A stretch of DNA of 32,545 bases from Pseudomonas yamanorum (GTDB taxonomy: Bacteria; Pseudomonadota; Gammaproteobacteria; Pseudomonadales; Pseudomonadaceae). Location: assembly GCF_013386765.1 (NCBI RefSeq), contig NZ_JACARE010000029.1, positions 1-32,545 of the forward strand. The letters are read 5' to 3'. The translations under genes were made by a program, and so were the position numbers. Positions 6,675-14,935 of this stretch are shown piece after piece (positions within the stretch are counted from its first letter, which is position 1; every line of letters begins with the position of its first letter). The notes beneath the pieces were generated by a model that was not told the DNA's origin, did no database searches, and was given only the letters and a program-made list of their open reading frames with translations.

Positions 6675-7628
6675 TTACAAGGCAAACGGAATCGTCAGCT
6701 TCGCCCACAACATGTCGCCTTCCGGCCGGTTCTGCACATCAAACTCCTTGGCCCAGCGCACTTCCGCACTCGCATACTTGAGGAAGGTGAAATACACCGC
6801 CGGACCGATCGCAAACACCTGGCCCTTGACCCCATCGTCCACGTCTTCGCCATAGATGTTCACCACCGTATGCCCGTACTGCTTATCGTCGGTGGTCTGC
6901 TTGAGGTAGTAGCCATTAATCCCAAGGCTGAGGTTGTCCGTGACCTTGTAGCTGGCGGAATAATCGAAGTGGAAAATCTGCCCTGAACGGTAATGGGTAT
7001 CGGGGTTTTCCTTGTTGAAGCTGTAGGTGGTCTTGATCGACAGCTCGGTGCGCTCGTTGGGCATCCAGGTCGCCGACACCAGCGGCTTGTAGGTGTAGAA
7101 ATTGTTGCTGGTATTGGCCAGGCGCGAGGCGTCGTACTCGCCGGTGGGCAGGGTGATTTCCAGGGCGGTGCCCACGGTGAGGTTCTTGCCCAGGTCCCAG
7201 AGAATGATCGGCGCCAGCGTGGTGTCGCCCATGCTCTCGCGGGTGTCGGACATGCCGAACAGCGACACCTGTTGCTTGAGGTACGGCTGGGCGATGTAAC
7301 CCCCCAGGCGCCCGCCGAATACCCGCAGCGGGCTCAGGTAATCCAGGCGCGGGATGATCGCGTCGGATTTGATCTTCACATCCGGCACCTTGCCGCCCAG
7401 GGAACTGATATCGAGCTTTTTGGCTTCGTAGTGGTTGTAGTAAATGTTGAAGGCGAACATGTGGTCGGGCAGGTTGTTGACGTCCAGCGGCAGGATGTAG
7501 AAGCCGTCGGTGCCGGGGCCGATATTGTCCACGCCGCCTTCGGTGGCCAGGGCCGGCAGGCTGATGAGGGTCAACAGGGCGAGTTGCACGGGGTAAAACG
7601 CACGGGTCGGGTTCATGGCGGGGCTCAT
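6675..7628 (-). CDS. Outer-membrane transporter-like protein, phenol meta-pathway (MetA/SphA) type
   Basis: The product is about 317 residues with a signal peptide ending LPALA before TEGGVDNIGPGTDGF. The body is a beta-rich barrel of the family annotated as 'protein involved in meta-pathway of phenol degradation' (pfam13557). These are thought to be outer-membrane channels for hydrophobic or aromatic substrates. Two close starts are possible, 7628 (MSPAMNPTR) and 7616 (MNPTR), and neither has a clear ribosome-binding site. I chose 7628 because an AACAATAA motif sits just upstream. It is divergent from the AraC gene at 7820, a usual arrangement for a regulator and its target. No aromatic-degradation enzymes lie nearby, so the substrate is unknown. 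Confidence 0.82.
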   Translation of the reverse strand: MSPAMNPTRAFYPVQLALLTLISLPALATEGGVDNIGPGTDGFYILPLDVNNLPDHMFAFNIYYNHYEAKKLDISSLGGKVPDVKIKSDAIIPRLDYLSPLRVFGGRLGGYIAQPYLKQQVSLFGMSDTRESMGDTTLAPIILWDLGKNLTVGTALEITLPTGEYDASRLANTSNNFYTYKPLVSATWMPNERTELSIKTTYSFNKENPDTHYRSGQIFHFDYSASYKVTDNLSLGINGYYLKQTTDDKQYGHTVVNIYGEDVDDGVKGQVFAIGPAVYFTFLKYASAEVRWAKEFDVQNRPEGDMLWAKLTIPFAL

Positions 7629-7630
7629 TA

Positions 7631-7638
7631 TTATTGTT
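7631..7638 (-). promoter_or_regulatory. Crc/Hfq-type CA motif at the start codon
   Basis: On the minus strand AACAATAA lies 2 nt before the ATG at 7628 and fits the AAnAAnAA motif at which Hfq and Crc block translation in Pseudomonas. This suggests catabolite repression of the outer-membrane protein. It is a short motif, so chance occurrence is possible. Confidence 0.45.
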
Positions 7639-7819
7639 AGGACGACGCTACCTATAGAAATAAGCCCTGAGCGGCCAGCAGGGCAGGGTATTGGCGGCCA
7701 CATAGGGGGACTTTGGCGGACAGCTTTCATCCAGAGTGCAGCAGTTCTTGCAAGCGCCTATGATTGTCAGGATGTTTCCAAAACAAGAACTGAAGCACTC
7801 AGTCGGGAATCGAAGATCC

Positions 7820-8857
7820 ATGCAAAGGAAAGCCGTTGATCCGCACTATGACTTGGCCCTGGTCTCGCCATTTCTGCTGCAAACCCTCGGACAAGTGGTC
7901 GCGCAAAAAGGCGCGAGTGCCGAGCACCTGTGCCGTGGCCTGGGGTTCACCCTGGCTGACCTGGACGACCCGGCCCAGCGAATTTCCTATCGCCAGGCGG
8001 TTGCGATGATCCAGCGTGCCCTCAAGGTGTTGCCCGACCAGGGGCTGGGCCTGTGGGTGGGCCATCAGAATGTACTCGGCACCCTGGGCCTGCTCGGGCA
8101 TGTGATCTCACTGTGCAAGACGTTGCGCGATGCCTTTGCCATTGGCGAACGACATCAGCACACCTCCGGCGGTATCGCCACCTCGCGTACCCATGAAGGC
8201 CCCCAGGAAGTTTTTGTCGATATCGAGTGCCTGCTGCCGTATGCCGACGTCCAGGTGTTTGCCGCCGAGGAATTCTTCGCCAGCCTGATGGTGTATGGCC
8301 GGGCCTTGGTGGGCGAGGGCTTCATGCCGCTGCGGGTCGAATTTATCCACGCCGCGCCCACCTACGTCGCCGACTATCACCAGCTGTTTGGTGCGGATGT
8401 GCGCTTTGGCTGCCTGCATAACCGCATGGTCCTGGCCAGCCACTGGCTGGATCTGCGCCTGCCCAATCACCACGCCCTGGCCTTGCGCCAGGCCCTGGAA
8501 CTGCTGGAACTGGAAAGCGCCCAGTTGCACCAGAAAATGGATTTGATCCAGGCGGTGGAGCGCGCGATTTCCCGGGATTTGCAAGGCAGCCAGCTGGAAA
8601 AGGTCGCCAGTGACTTGAACATGAGCGGGCGCACCTTGCGGCGCCGGCTGACCGAGCACGGGCTGACATTCGAAGGCTTGCTGGAGCAGGTGCGGCGGGC
8701 GCGAACCATGGGGTTGCTGAGCAACCCGGGGTTGTCCATCGAGCGTATTACCGAGGAAGTCGGCTACAGCGATGTGCGCAGTTTTCGGCGGGCATTCAAG
8801 CGCTGGACCGGGCTGAGCCCCAGTGCATTTCGCGGTGAAGCAGGAGGGCCGGGGTGA
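7820..8857 (+). CDS. AraC-family regulator with an arabinose-binding-like sensor domain
   Basis: The product is 345 residues from the ATG at 7820. The frame is open back to 7736, but the earlier ATGs lack ribosome-binding sites and precede the start of recognisable sequence. The N-terminal region (about 15-200) matches the all-helical sensor domain common in Pseudomonas AraC proteins (pfam12625 type). The C-terminal part carries two helix-turn-helix units: SQLEKVASDLNMSGRTLRRR, then SIERITEEVGYSDVRSFRRAFK ending in the LSPSAFR signature. It is divergent from the outer-membrane protein gene (start 7628), with about 190 bp between them, so it likely controls that gene and perhaps itself. The inducer cannot be deduced. 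The carboxymuconolactone-decarboxylase-like gene follows 111 nt downstream. Confidence 0.9.
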   Translation: MQRKAVDPHYDLALVSPFLLQTLGQVVAQKGASAEHLCRGLGFTLADLDDPAQRISYRQAVAMIQRALKVLPDQGLGLWVGHQNVLGTLGLLGHVISLCKTLRDAFAIGERHQHTSGGIATSRTHEGPQEVFVDIECLLPYADVQVFAAEEFFASLMVYGRALVGEGFMPLRVEFIHAAPTYVADYHQLFGADVRFGCLHNRMVLASHWLDLRLPNHHALALRQALELLELESAQLHQKMDLIQAVERAISRDLQGSQLEKVASDLNMSGRTLRRRLTEHGLTFEGLLEQVRRARTMGLLSNPGLSIERITEEVGYSDVRSFRRAFKRWTGLSPSAFRGEAGGPG

Positions 8858-8968
8858 TCGTCGGGCGTGGTCCCATTGGCTACCTGATCTTTCCCCGGAT
8901 TGGCTATTTGTCCAATGCACCCGTCTCACTACTCTAGGCACCAATCCCCACTGCTCTGGAGTATCACC

Positions 8969-9406
8969 ATGCAAACCCGTACCGACTTCTACACCGCCTC
9001 CCCGGACGCCATGAAAGCCATGCTCGCCCTGGAGGGCGCCGTCGGCAAACTGTCCATCGAACTGCCGCTGCTGGAGCTGATTCGCCTGCGCGTATCGCAG
9101 ATCAACGGCTGCGCCTTCTGCCTCGACATGCACACCGCCGATGCCCGCAAGGGTGGCGAAACCGAGCGCCGCCTGTACACCGTGTCGGCCTGGCGTGAAA
9201 CGCCGTTCTTCACACCCCGCGAACGCGCCGCGCTGGCCTGGGCCGAAAGCCTGACCCTGCTCAGCCAGACTCACGCACCGGATGAAGACTTCACCGAACT
9301 GGCTGCCCACTTCAGCCCGCAAGAACAAGTCGACCTGAGCGTGGCGATTGCCACCATCAACAGCTGGAACCGCCTGGCGGTAGGCTTTCGCAAGATGCCC
9401 AAGTAA
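8969..9406 (+). CDS. AhpD/carboxymuconolactone decarboxylase-family protein
   Basis: The product is 145 residues from the ATG at 8969, which has GGAG 8 nt before it; an in-frame upstream extension to 8900 is not convincing. The protein contains the AhpD-type redox motif C48-AF-C51 with His55 (NGCAFCLDMH), followed by a helical bundle rich in Ala and Glu. Family members act as alkylhydroperoxidase-like thiol reductases, while related proteins without the Cys pair are lactone decarboxylases. The intact CxxC favours a peroxide or redox role. It lies alone between the AraC gene and a REPIN-like element and is convergent with the TonB receptor gene. The physiological substrate is unknown. Confidence 0.9.
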   Translation: MQTRTDFYTASPDAMKAMLALEGAVGKLSIELPLLELIRLRVSQINGCAFCLDMHTADARKGGETERRLYTVSAWRETPFFTPRERAALAWAESLTLLSQTHAPDEDFTELAAHFSPQEQVDLSVAIATINSWNRLAVGFRKMPK

Positions 9407-9429
9407 TCAACAAACGAAGCAGATCCAGT

Positions 9430-9525
9430 GTGGGAGCTGTCGAGCCCCAGCGAGGCTGCGATGGGATCGCTGCGGTGTAACAGGCAGACCGCGCTGCCTG
9501 CATCGCGGGCAAGCCCGGCTCCTAC
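9430..9525. repeat. Hybrid REPIN-like element between convergent genes
   Basis: The left arm (9430-9462: gtgggagctgtcgagc, then agcgaggctgcgat) matches the repeat type at 20601. The right arm (9501-9525: catcgcgggcaagcccggct, then cctac) matches the gtaggagctggcttgc type seen at 6571 and 18083. The arms therefore come from two repeat families and pair only in part. It lies 23 nt after the stop at 9406 and 8 nt before the convergent stop at 9534. Confidence 0.75.
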
Positions 9526-9533
9526 AAGCCGCT

Positions 9534-11678
9534 TCAGAAATTGACCGTTGCACTCAAGCGCGCCGTCAGCGGCGCGCCCTGGAACAAGTAGTCATCCCCC
9601 AGGTATTCGCCGGTATCGCGCCAGTAACGCTTGTCGAACAGGTTGTCGACGCTCAGGCGAAACACCGTTTCATAGCCATCGAGCCTGGTGGTGTAGCGGC
9701 TGCCGACATTGACGATGGCGTAGTCGCCCACTTCCACATCACCGGTGCGATTGGCGTACTTGCTGGCGCTGTACTGCACGCCGCCCAGCAGCGCCACGCC
9801 GTCGACCCAGGGCAGGGCGTAATCGGCGTACAGGCTGGCTCGCAGTCTCGGCACGTTGATCGCTTGATGGCCTTCGTATTCGGGTGTACCGCTGCCCGTC
9901 ACCCGTGCGCGAATCGCCGCGACGCTGGTGGCGATCTGCAGGCGCTCGGTGGCCCAGCCGTTGGCGGATAATTCCAGGCCGGTGTTTTTCTGTTCGCCCT
10001 GTTGTACGTAGGTGAACGTCCCCGCATCGTCGGGCTTGGCGTATTGATAGGCCTGGCGAGTCTGGAAGATCGCCGCGGCAAAGCTGATGCGGTGCCAGTC
10101 GTATTTCACACCGGCTTCGATCTGGCGGGAGACGGTTGGGGCGAGGGTCTCGTCGCTGTTCAGCGCAAACCAGGGGGCTTGCCCACCCAGGGACAAGCCT
10201 TTGCTGTAGCTGGTGTAGAGCGACAGGTTTTCGATCGGCTTGTAGATCAGCGCCGCCTGGGGCAGGAATACATACTGCTGGGTGTGGCGCGACTCGTTGC
10301 CTTGAGCATCGAAGGCCTTTTCGTCCAGACGCACTTCGCGACCGCCCACGATGGTTTGCCATTGTTCGTTGAAGCTGATGCGGTCAGTGACGAACAGGCC
10401 GTACTGGCGGCTGTCGAGGTTGCGGTGGCTGTCGTTCAACGCACCGGCGTAGCGCGGAAAATTCTCAGGCTCCTGATTGATGTTGCCAGTGCCGATCCAC
10501 TCGTTGATCGACTCGCGCTTGTCGATCACCCGGCGAAACGCGCTCGTGCCAAACGTCAGCTCATGCCCAAGCCCTGCGGTATTGAACAACCCGGTCATCG
10601 CCGCCTGGATTTCATCATCGCGGCGGGTGTCATCCGGGCTGCGGAAGTCATAGATTCCGTAGTCGCCTTCGGGGCTGAAGTAGTTCTCGTTGCCGGCAGT
10701 ATCGCCACCCCAGGCAAACGAACTGTAATCATCAATCACCACCTTGCTGTGCGCCGCACTCACGCTGCCTTTCCACTGGTCACTGAAGCGATATTCAAAC
10801 TTGCCGTTGAGGTTCAGCGAATCAATCCCCACCTGGTTCGCGCCGCTCTGATGCCCCAGCAGTTTCTTGGGCGACGCGTTGTGCGGCAGCTCGGTCCCGC
10901 CCAGCAACTGATAGCCCGGCACCGAGCGCTGTTGCTTGTTCTGATACTCCGCATCCAGTTGCAACACCGCATCGGGGCTGATGTTCCAGTCGAACGCCAG
11001 GGACAGGAAATCCCGGTGGCCATTGGCATGTTCGACATAGGAATTGAGGTCTTCATGGGCCACGTTGGCCCGCAGGCCGAACTGCTGCTCGCTGCCGAAC
11101 CAGCCGCCGACGTCGGTGGCCAGGTAGCCGCTGCCGCGATCATCGGTGGACACCGTCACCGAACGCACATCCTCCGGGCGCTTGGTCACGTAGTTGATCA
11201 CGCCGCTGGGCTCGGCAATCCCGCTTTGCAGGCCCGACAACCCCTTGAGCAACTCCACGCGCTGCTTGTTTTCCAGGGCAACGTTCTGCTCGCCGGTGAT
11301 GGTGCGGCCATTGATCTTGTAGCTGCTGGCGGCATTCAGCGAGAAACCGCGCACCACGAAGTTTTCGTAGTAGCCGATGGGCGCGTAGCTGTCGCCCACC
11401 GAGGCGTCATTGCGCAGCACTTCGCTGAGCAGGCGCGCTTGCTGGTCCTTGATCAGCGATTCGTTGAACACCGCGATCGAGGCCGGCGTGTCGAGCAACG
11501 GCGCCTCGTTGAAACCGCCCACCGAGGCGGTGTCGGTGTTGTAGCCGGACTCATCCTGGCCCTGGACCTTCACCTCCGGCAGTTCAATGTCAGCCGCCTG
11601 GCTGCTGCCAATGCCTGCGCTGAGCAGCAAGCCGAGGGCGAAACGTGAAGGAACAGCGGGACGAAGACGCAAAACCAT
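9534..11678 (-). CDS. TonB-dependent outer-membrane receptor (siderophore type)
   Basis: The product is 714 residues from the ATG at 11678; an ATG at 11714 would add 12 residues, and neither start has a clear ribosome-binding site. A signal peptide of about 28 residues (ending SSQAA) is followed by a probable TonB box (IELPEVKVQG). The plug domain (about 45-160) has the hallmarks FVVRGFSLN and VELLKGLSGLQSG, then PSGVINYVTKRP. A 22-strand barrel follows, ending in Phe (ARLSATVNF). No FecA-like signalling extension is present. Receptors of this type import ferric siderophores or other scarce ligands. No siderophore genes, FecIR pair or recognisable Fur box is nearby. It is divergent from the acetoin reductase gene, and their shared region holds a TGAGAC palindrome. 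Confidence 0.92.
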   Translation of the reverse strand: MVLRLRPAVPSRFALGLLLSAGIGSSQAADIELPEVKVQGQDESGYNTDTASVGGFNEAPLLDTPASIAVFNESLIKDQQARLLSEVLRNDASVGDSYAPIGYYENFVVRGFSLNAASSYKINGRTITGEQNVALENKQRVELLKGLSGLQSGIAEPSGVINYVTKRPEDVRSVTVSTDDRGSGYLATDVGGWFGSEQQFGLRANVAHEDLNSYVEHANGHRDFLSLAFDWNISPDAVLQLDAEYQNKQQRSVPGYQLLGGTELPHNASPKKLLGHQSGANQVGIDSLNLNGKFEYRFSDQWKGSVSAAHSKVVIDDYSSFAWGGDTAGNENYFSPEGDYGIYDFRSPDDTRRDDEIQAAMTGLFNTAGLGHELTFGTSAFRRVIDKRESINEWIGTGNINQEPENFPRYAGALNDSHRNLDSRQYGLFVTDRISFNEQWQTIVGGREVRLDEKAFDAQGNESRHTQQYVFLPQAALIYKPIENLSLYTSYSKGLSLGGQAPWFALNSDETLAPTVSRQIEAGVKYDWHRISFAAAIFQTRQAYQYAKPDDAGTFTYVQQGEQKNTGLELSANGWATERLQIATSVAAIRARVTGSGTPEYEGHQAINVPRLRASLYADYALPWVDGVALLGGVQYSASKYANRTGDVEVGDYAIVNVGSRYTTRLDGYETVFRLSVDNLFDKRYWRDTGEYLGDDYLFQGAPLTARLSATVNF

Positions 11679-11764
11679 GGGGGAAGGCCTGAGAGCGCAG
11701 AGCGGAGGGCGCATAAGCTAGGCATAACGGCGGCGTTTTACAAGTTTTCGAGAAGGGTTCGCGT

Positions 11765-11781
11765 TGAGACATCCCGTCTCA
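11765..11781. promoter_or_regulatory. TGAGAC-N5-GTCTCA palindrome, candidate AcoR site
   Basis: A perfect 6-bp inverted repeat with a 5-bp spacer lies 88 nt before the SDR start at 11869. The same half-sites with the same spacing recur at 14719-14735, upstream of acoA. That suggests AcoR, encoded between them, binds both. It also lies 87 bp upstream of the TonB receptor start at 11678. Confidence 0.55.
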
Positions 11782-11868
11782 GCCCCCACATCAATCCGCC
11801 TGCTGCTCGACAGCGGTGGCTGGCAGCTGCGATAGACAAGGCTTCTCTCACCGTTGAAGGAGATCGTC

Positions 11869-12648
11869 ATGAGTATCGCTGGAAAAGTTGCGCTGGTGAC
11901 CGGAGCGGGCCAAGGCATCGGCCGCGCCATCGCCCTGCGCCTGGCGCGGGACGGCGCTGACATCGCGCTGGTGGACATCAACAGCGCCAAGATTGAAACC
12001 GTGGCGGCCGAAGTCGTTGCCCTGGGGCGCAAGGCTTCGGTGTTTGTTGCCGATGTCTCGCAGCTGGAGCAAGTGGTTGCGGCGGTCGAGCATGCCCACC
12101 AGACCCTGGGCGGCTTCGACATCATCATCAACAACGCCGGTGTGGCGCAGATTGATGCGCTGCTGGACGTGACCCCGGAGCAGGTCGACCGCACGCTGCG
12201 CATCAACGTGCAGGGCACACTCTGGGGAATCCAGGCCGCGGGCAAGAAATTCAAGGTGCTGAAGCAGAAGGGCAAGATCATCAATGCCTGTTCGATTGCC
12301 GGCCATGAAGGTTTCGCGCTGCTGGGGGTGTATTCAGCCACCAAGTTTGCCGTGCGTGCGCTGACCCAGGCGGCGGCCAGGGAATTGGCCAGTGACGGGA
12401 TTACCGTGAATGCCTATTGCCCGGGCGTGGTGGGCACGGACATGTGGGTCGAGATCGACAAGCGCATGGCCGAGATTACCGGTGCCGAGGTGGGTGCGAC
12501 GTACAAGAAGTATGTGGACGGGATTGCCTTGGGCCGGGCGGAAACGCCGGAGGACGTGGCGGGGCTGGTGTCGTACCTGGCGGGGCCGGATTCGGATTAC
12601 ATGACCGGGCAATCGCCGTTGATTGATGGCGGGATCCTGTACCGCTGA
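11869..12648 (+). CDS. budC: Acetoin (diacetyl) reductase / 2,3-butanediol dehydrogenase, SDR family
   Basis: This is a classical short-chain dehydrogenase of 259 residues, the usual length for BudC-type enzymes that interconvert diacetyl, acetoin and butanediol with NAD(H). AGGAG lies 6 nt before the ATG at 11869; an ATG at 11854 is less well placed. The TGAGQGIG cofactor motif is at residues 11-18, and Asp36 (in VDIN) favours NAD over NADP. NNAG is at 88-91, with the catalytic Ser142, Tyr155 and Lys159. Location beside acoR and acoABC supports a role in feeding butanediol carbon into acetoin cleavage. A TGAGAC palindrome upstream resembles the one at the acoA promoter. The gene name is by similarity; stereospecificity cannot be read from the sequence. 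Confidence 0.88.
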   Translation: MSIAGKVALVTGAGQGIGRAIALRLARDGADIALVDINSAKIETVAAEVVALGRKASVFVADVSQLEQVVAAVEHAHQTLGGFDIIINNAGVAQIDALLDVTPEQVDRTLRINVQGTLWGIQAAGKKFKVLKQKGKIINACSIAGHEGFALLGVYSATKFAVRALTQAAARELASDGITVNAYCPGVVGTDMWVEIDKRMAEITGAEVGATYKKYVDGIALGRAETPEDVAGLVSYLAGPDSDYMTGQSPLIDGGILYR

Positions 12649-12651
12649 GCC

Positions 12652-12747
12652 AAATGTGGGAGCTGGCTTGCCTGCGATAGCGGTGCAACAGTCGCCAGAT
12701 GTATTGACTGAAACACGGCAATCGCAGGCAAGCCAGCTCCTACATTT
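12652..12747. repeat. REPIN between convergent genes
   Basis: Arms of 27 nt (12652-12678 and 12721-12747) are reverse complements with one mismatch (gtgggag against gtaggag). The core is agctggcttgcctgcgat. It starts 3 nt after the stop of the SDR gene and ends 12 nt before the convergent stop of acoR at 12760. Confidence 0.9.
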
Positions 12748-12759
12748 GAAGGTGTTGGG

Positions 12760-14625
12760 TCAGTGCTTACCGGGCATGTCGATCCCCAGCTGGTTAACCC
12801 GCCGATACAACGTCGCCCTGGAAATCCCCAGCGCCTGCGCCGCCGCCAACGGCTTCCACCGATGCCGAATCAATGCATCCAGCACCACCTGCCGTTCCGG
12901 GCTGACGCTTTCCTGCTCTTCAACCGCAACCGCCTCCCCACGAACCTCCACCGGCAAATCCGCCAGTTGAATCGTGCCGCCGTCGCACACTGCGCTGGCG
13001 TACGCCAACACATGCCGCAGCTGCCGCACATTCCCCGGCCAGGCGTAACCCAGCAGCACCTCCAGCGCCGCCGCCGCGATCCCCACGGCAACGCCGCTGT
13101 GCCGCGCCTCCTGCTCCTGCAGCCGGTTGATCAACGCCAGCTTGTCCGTACGCTCCCGCAACGGCGGCACGCAGAACCGCGCACAGCCCAGGCGAAAATA
13201 CAGGTCCTCACGAAACTGCCCGGCACTCACCAGCGCCGCCAGATCCCGATGGCTGGCGCAGATCACCTGGATATCCACCGCGCGGGTTTTTGCCGCGCCC
13301 AGCGGCGCCACTTCACCTTCGGCCATTACCCGCAGCAGGCGCGTCTGCAAGGCCAGGGGCATGTCGCCGATCTCGTCGAGAAACAACGTGCCGCCATCGG
13401 CCTGCAACAGCAGCCCGGTCATGCCCTTGCTGGAGGCACCGGTAAACGCCCCGGCCACGTAGCCGAACAGTTCACTCTCAATCAGGTTTTCCGGGATCGC
13501 CGCGCAGTTCACCGCTACAAAGGGGCCGTCGCGGCGGGCACTGTGTTCATGCAGCTGGCGGGCGAAGACTTCCTTGCCGGCGCCGGTCTCGCCTTGTACC
13601 AGCACCGGCAGGTTGCGGTCCTTGACGCGCACGGCCAGGCGCAAATGTTCTTCGACTCGCGGGTCTATCTGATGACTCGAAGACAGCGTCGCGCGTGCAG
13701 CCTTGCGCCGTGGCGCGCTGACCCGCACCTGCAACGCGCCCGGCTCGCCGAGCCAGTGCAGCTGTTGCGTGGATTGATCGGTCACGGCGCGCAGTGCGTC
13801 CAGGTCAAACACTTCGCCGATATGCTCCGGCAACTGCCCGAAGCGCAATCGCAGCGCCTGGCGCGCTTTGCTGTTCAAGGCTTGCAGCCGCCCGTCCTGG
13901 TCCCACGCCAGCAGCATGTCCGGCTGGCTGTCGACGTAACCGGGCGTGCTGTGGGCCTGCAACACCCAATGCTGCCGGGCGCTGTGCATGAAAAACGCGT
14001 TCTCGATGGCCCGCGCGCTCTGCGCCACCATTTGCCGCACCAGGTGCTGGCTGCGCCGGTCATCCGGCGATTTGAGGGCGGAGGCATCCATCACGCCCAG
14101 CAGGTTGCCCTGGGGATCGAAAATCGGTGCGGCAGAGCAGGTCAGGCCGATAAACGCCGCGCGAAAGTGGTCGCGCTTGTGCACCGTCACCGCCGCCTTG
14201 CTGGTCAGCACCGTGGCCACGCCGCACGTGCCTTCCTCGGCTTCCGACCAGCAGGTGCCGAGGTACAGGCCGGCCTTGCGGCAGTCGTTACGAATGCCGG
14301 CGTCCACGCGATGGTCGATGGTCTGGCCCTGGGCGTCGGTGAGCATCACGCAGTAGTCGGCGTGGCGCACCCGGTTGTGAATCTGCCCGACTTCCTCGCT
14401 GGCGATGCGCATGAACAGCTCGGCGCGTTCGCGGCATTCCTTGAGCAAGGTGCTGGTGAGGATGCGCGGTCCTTGCAGGGAACCGGGGTCGAGGTGGTGC
14501 TGCTCCATGGAGCGGCGCCAGGAATCGAAAATCAGCGACGGCACCGGAGCCTGGGGCAGGCGGTCGGCATTGCGAACCACGCGGCTGACACAGTCGACAT
14601 GGTCCTTGGAGTTCACGGCGAGCAT
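12760..14625 (-). CDS. acoR: AcoR, sigma-54-dependent activator of acetoin catabolism
   Basis: The product is 621 residues. The ATG at 14625 has GGAGG 6 nt upstream; the frame is open to 14766 but that extension is low-complexity. The N-terminal part (about 60-215) is a GAF-like sensor of the AcoR type. The central AAA+ domain (about 320-545) has Walker A GETGAGK (345-351), the sigma-54 contact loop GAFTGA (392-397) and a Walker B-type LFLDEIG (414-420). A Fis-type helix-turn-helix lies at about 593-612 (AAAQALGISRATLYRR). It is divergent from acoABC, whose promoter has a consensus -24/-12 element and upstream palindromes. AcoR proteins respond to acetoin or its breakdown products. It is convergent with the SDR gene across a REPIN. 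Confidence 0.95.
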   Translation of the reverse strand: MLAVNSKDHVDCVSRVVRNADRLPQAPVPSLIFDSWRRSMEQHHLDPGSLQGPRILTSTLLKECRERAELFMRIASEEVGQIHNRVRHADYCVMLTDAQGQTIDHRVDAGIRNDCRKAGLYLGTCWSEAEEGTCGVATVLTSKAAVTVHKRDHFRAAFIGLTCSAAPIFDPQGNLLGVMDASALKSPDDRRSQHLVRQMVAQSARAIENAFFMHSARQHWVLQAHSTPGYVDSQPDMLLAWDQDGRLQALNSKARQALRLRFGQLPEHIGEVFDLDALRAVTDQSTQQLHWLGEPGALQVRVSAPRRKAARATLSSSHQIDPRVEEHLRLAVRVKDRNLPVLVQGETGAGKEVFARQLHEHSARRDGPFVAVNCAAIPENLIESELFGYVAGAFTGASSKGMTGLLLQADGGTLFLDEIGDMPLALQTRLLRVMAEGEVAPLGAAKTRAVDIQVICASHRDLAALVSAGQFREDLYFRLGCARFCVPPLRERTDKLALINRLQEQEARHSGVAVGIAAAALEVLLGYAWPGNVRQLRHVLAYASAVCDGGTIQLADLPVEVRGEAVAVEEQESVSPERQVVLDALIRHRWKPLAAAQALGISRATLYRRVNQLGIDMPGKH

Positions 14626-14718
14626 GGAAGCCTCCGGTTCTCGATCTTTGTTGTTATGCCGGCCATTAAGCGCCCAAGGGGCGGCAGGAACAAGGGCGGC
14701 CTGACCAACTGCCGGGGG

Positions 14719-14735
14719 TGAGACGCAGCGTCTCA
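14719..14735. promoter_or_regulatory. Candidate AcoR upstream activating site 1
   Basis: TGAGAC-gcagc-GTCTCA is a perfect inverted repeat about 123 bp upstream of the -24 element of the acoA promoter, a typical distance for enhancer-binding proteins. It lies in the 310-bp gene-free region between acoR and acoA. That region also holds a second half-matching site at 14762, the sigma-54 promoter and the acoA leader. Confidence 0.65.
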
Positions 14736-14761
14736 TCGCGGCCGAGATGCCGCGGGCAAGG

Positions 14762-14778
14762 TGCAACGGCGCGTCTCA
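14762..14778. promoter_or_regulatory. Candidate AcoR upstream activating site 2 (degenerate)
   Basis: TGCAAC-ggcgc-GTCTCA keeps the right half-site exactly and four of six bases of the left one. It lies 43 bp centre-to-centre (about four helical turns) from site 1 at 14719. Paired sites on one DNA face are usual for sigma-54 activators. Confidence 0.5.
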
Positions 14779-14855
14779 TTGAACGGGTCACAGTGGCATG
14801 CCTGCGACCGCGACCAGCTGCTCTGGATCAAGGTTTTCCCGGGTTTTTCGACAGA

Positions 14856-14872
14856 TTGGCACAGGCCGTGCT
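14856..14872 (+). promoter_or_regulatory. Sigma-54 promoter of acoABC
   Basis: TTGGCAC-N6-TGCT matches the -24/-12 consensus, with the essential GG (14858-14859) and GC (14870-14871) exactly 10 bp apart. Transcription would start near 14883, about 50 nt before the acoA ATG. It agrees with the GAFTGA activator encoded divergently. Confidence 0.85.
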
Positions 14873-14926
14873 GAGTGCCTTGCAGCTGGCCTGATCCAGC
14901 CTTTTGTGTGTCGAGACAACCTGGAG

Positions 14927-14934
14927 AACAACAA
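14927..14934 (+). promoter_or_regulatory. Crc/Hfq CA motif in the acoA leader
   Basis: AACAACAA fits AAnAAnAA and lies exactly between the ribosome-binding GGAG and the ATG at 14936. This is where Hfq/Crc would block initiation when preferred carbon sources are present. Confidence 0.6.
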
Positions 14935-14935
14935 G

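Noticed and set aside
10002..11648. 548-residue open frame on the + strand opposite the TonB receptor gene
   Set aside because: Shadow frame. The receptor motifs on the - strand are unambiguous.
11817..11830. TGGCTGGCAGCTGC as a sigma-54 promoter for the acetoin reductase gene
   Set aside because: GG and GC are 9 bp apart instead of the required 10, so it is not counted as a promoter although the location would fit an AcoR target.
12763..14721. Long open frame on the + strand opposite acoR
   Set aside because: Antisense shadow of acoR. No recognisable domains, Arg/Gln/His-rich product, and no start signal.
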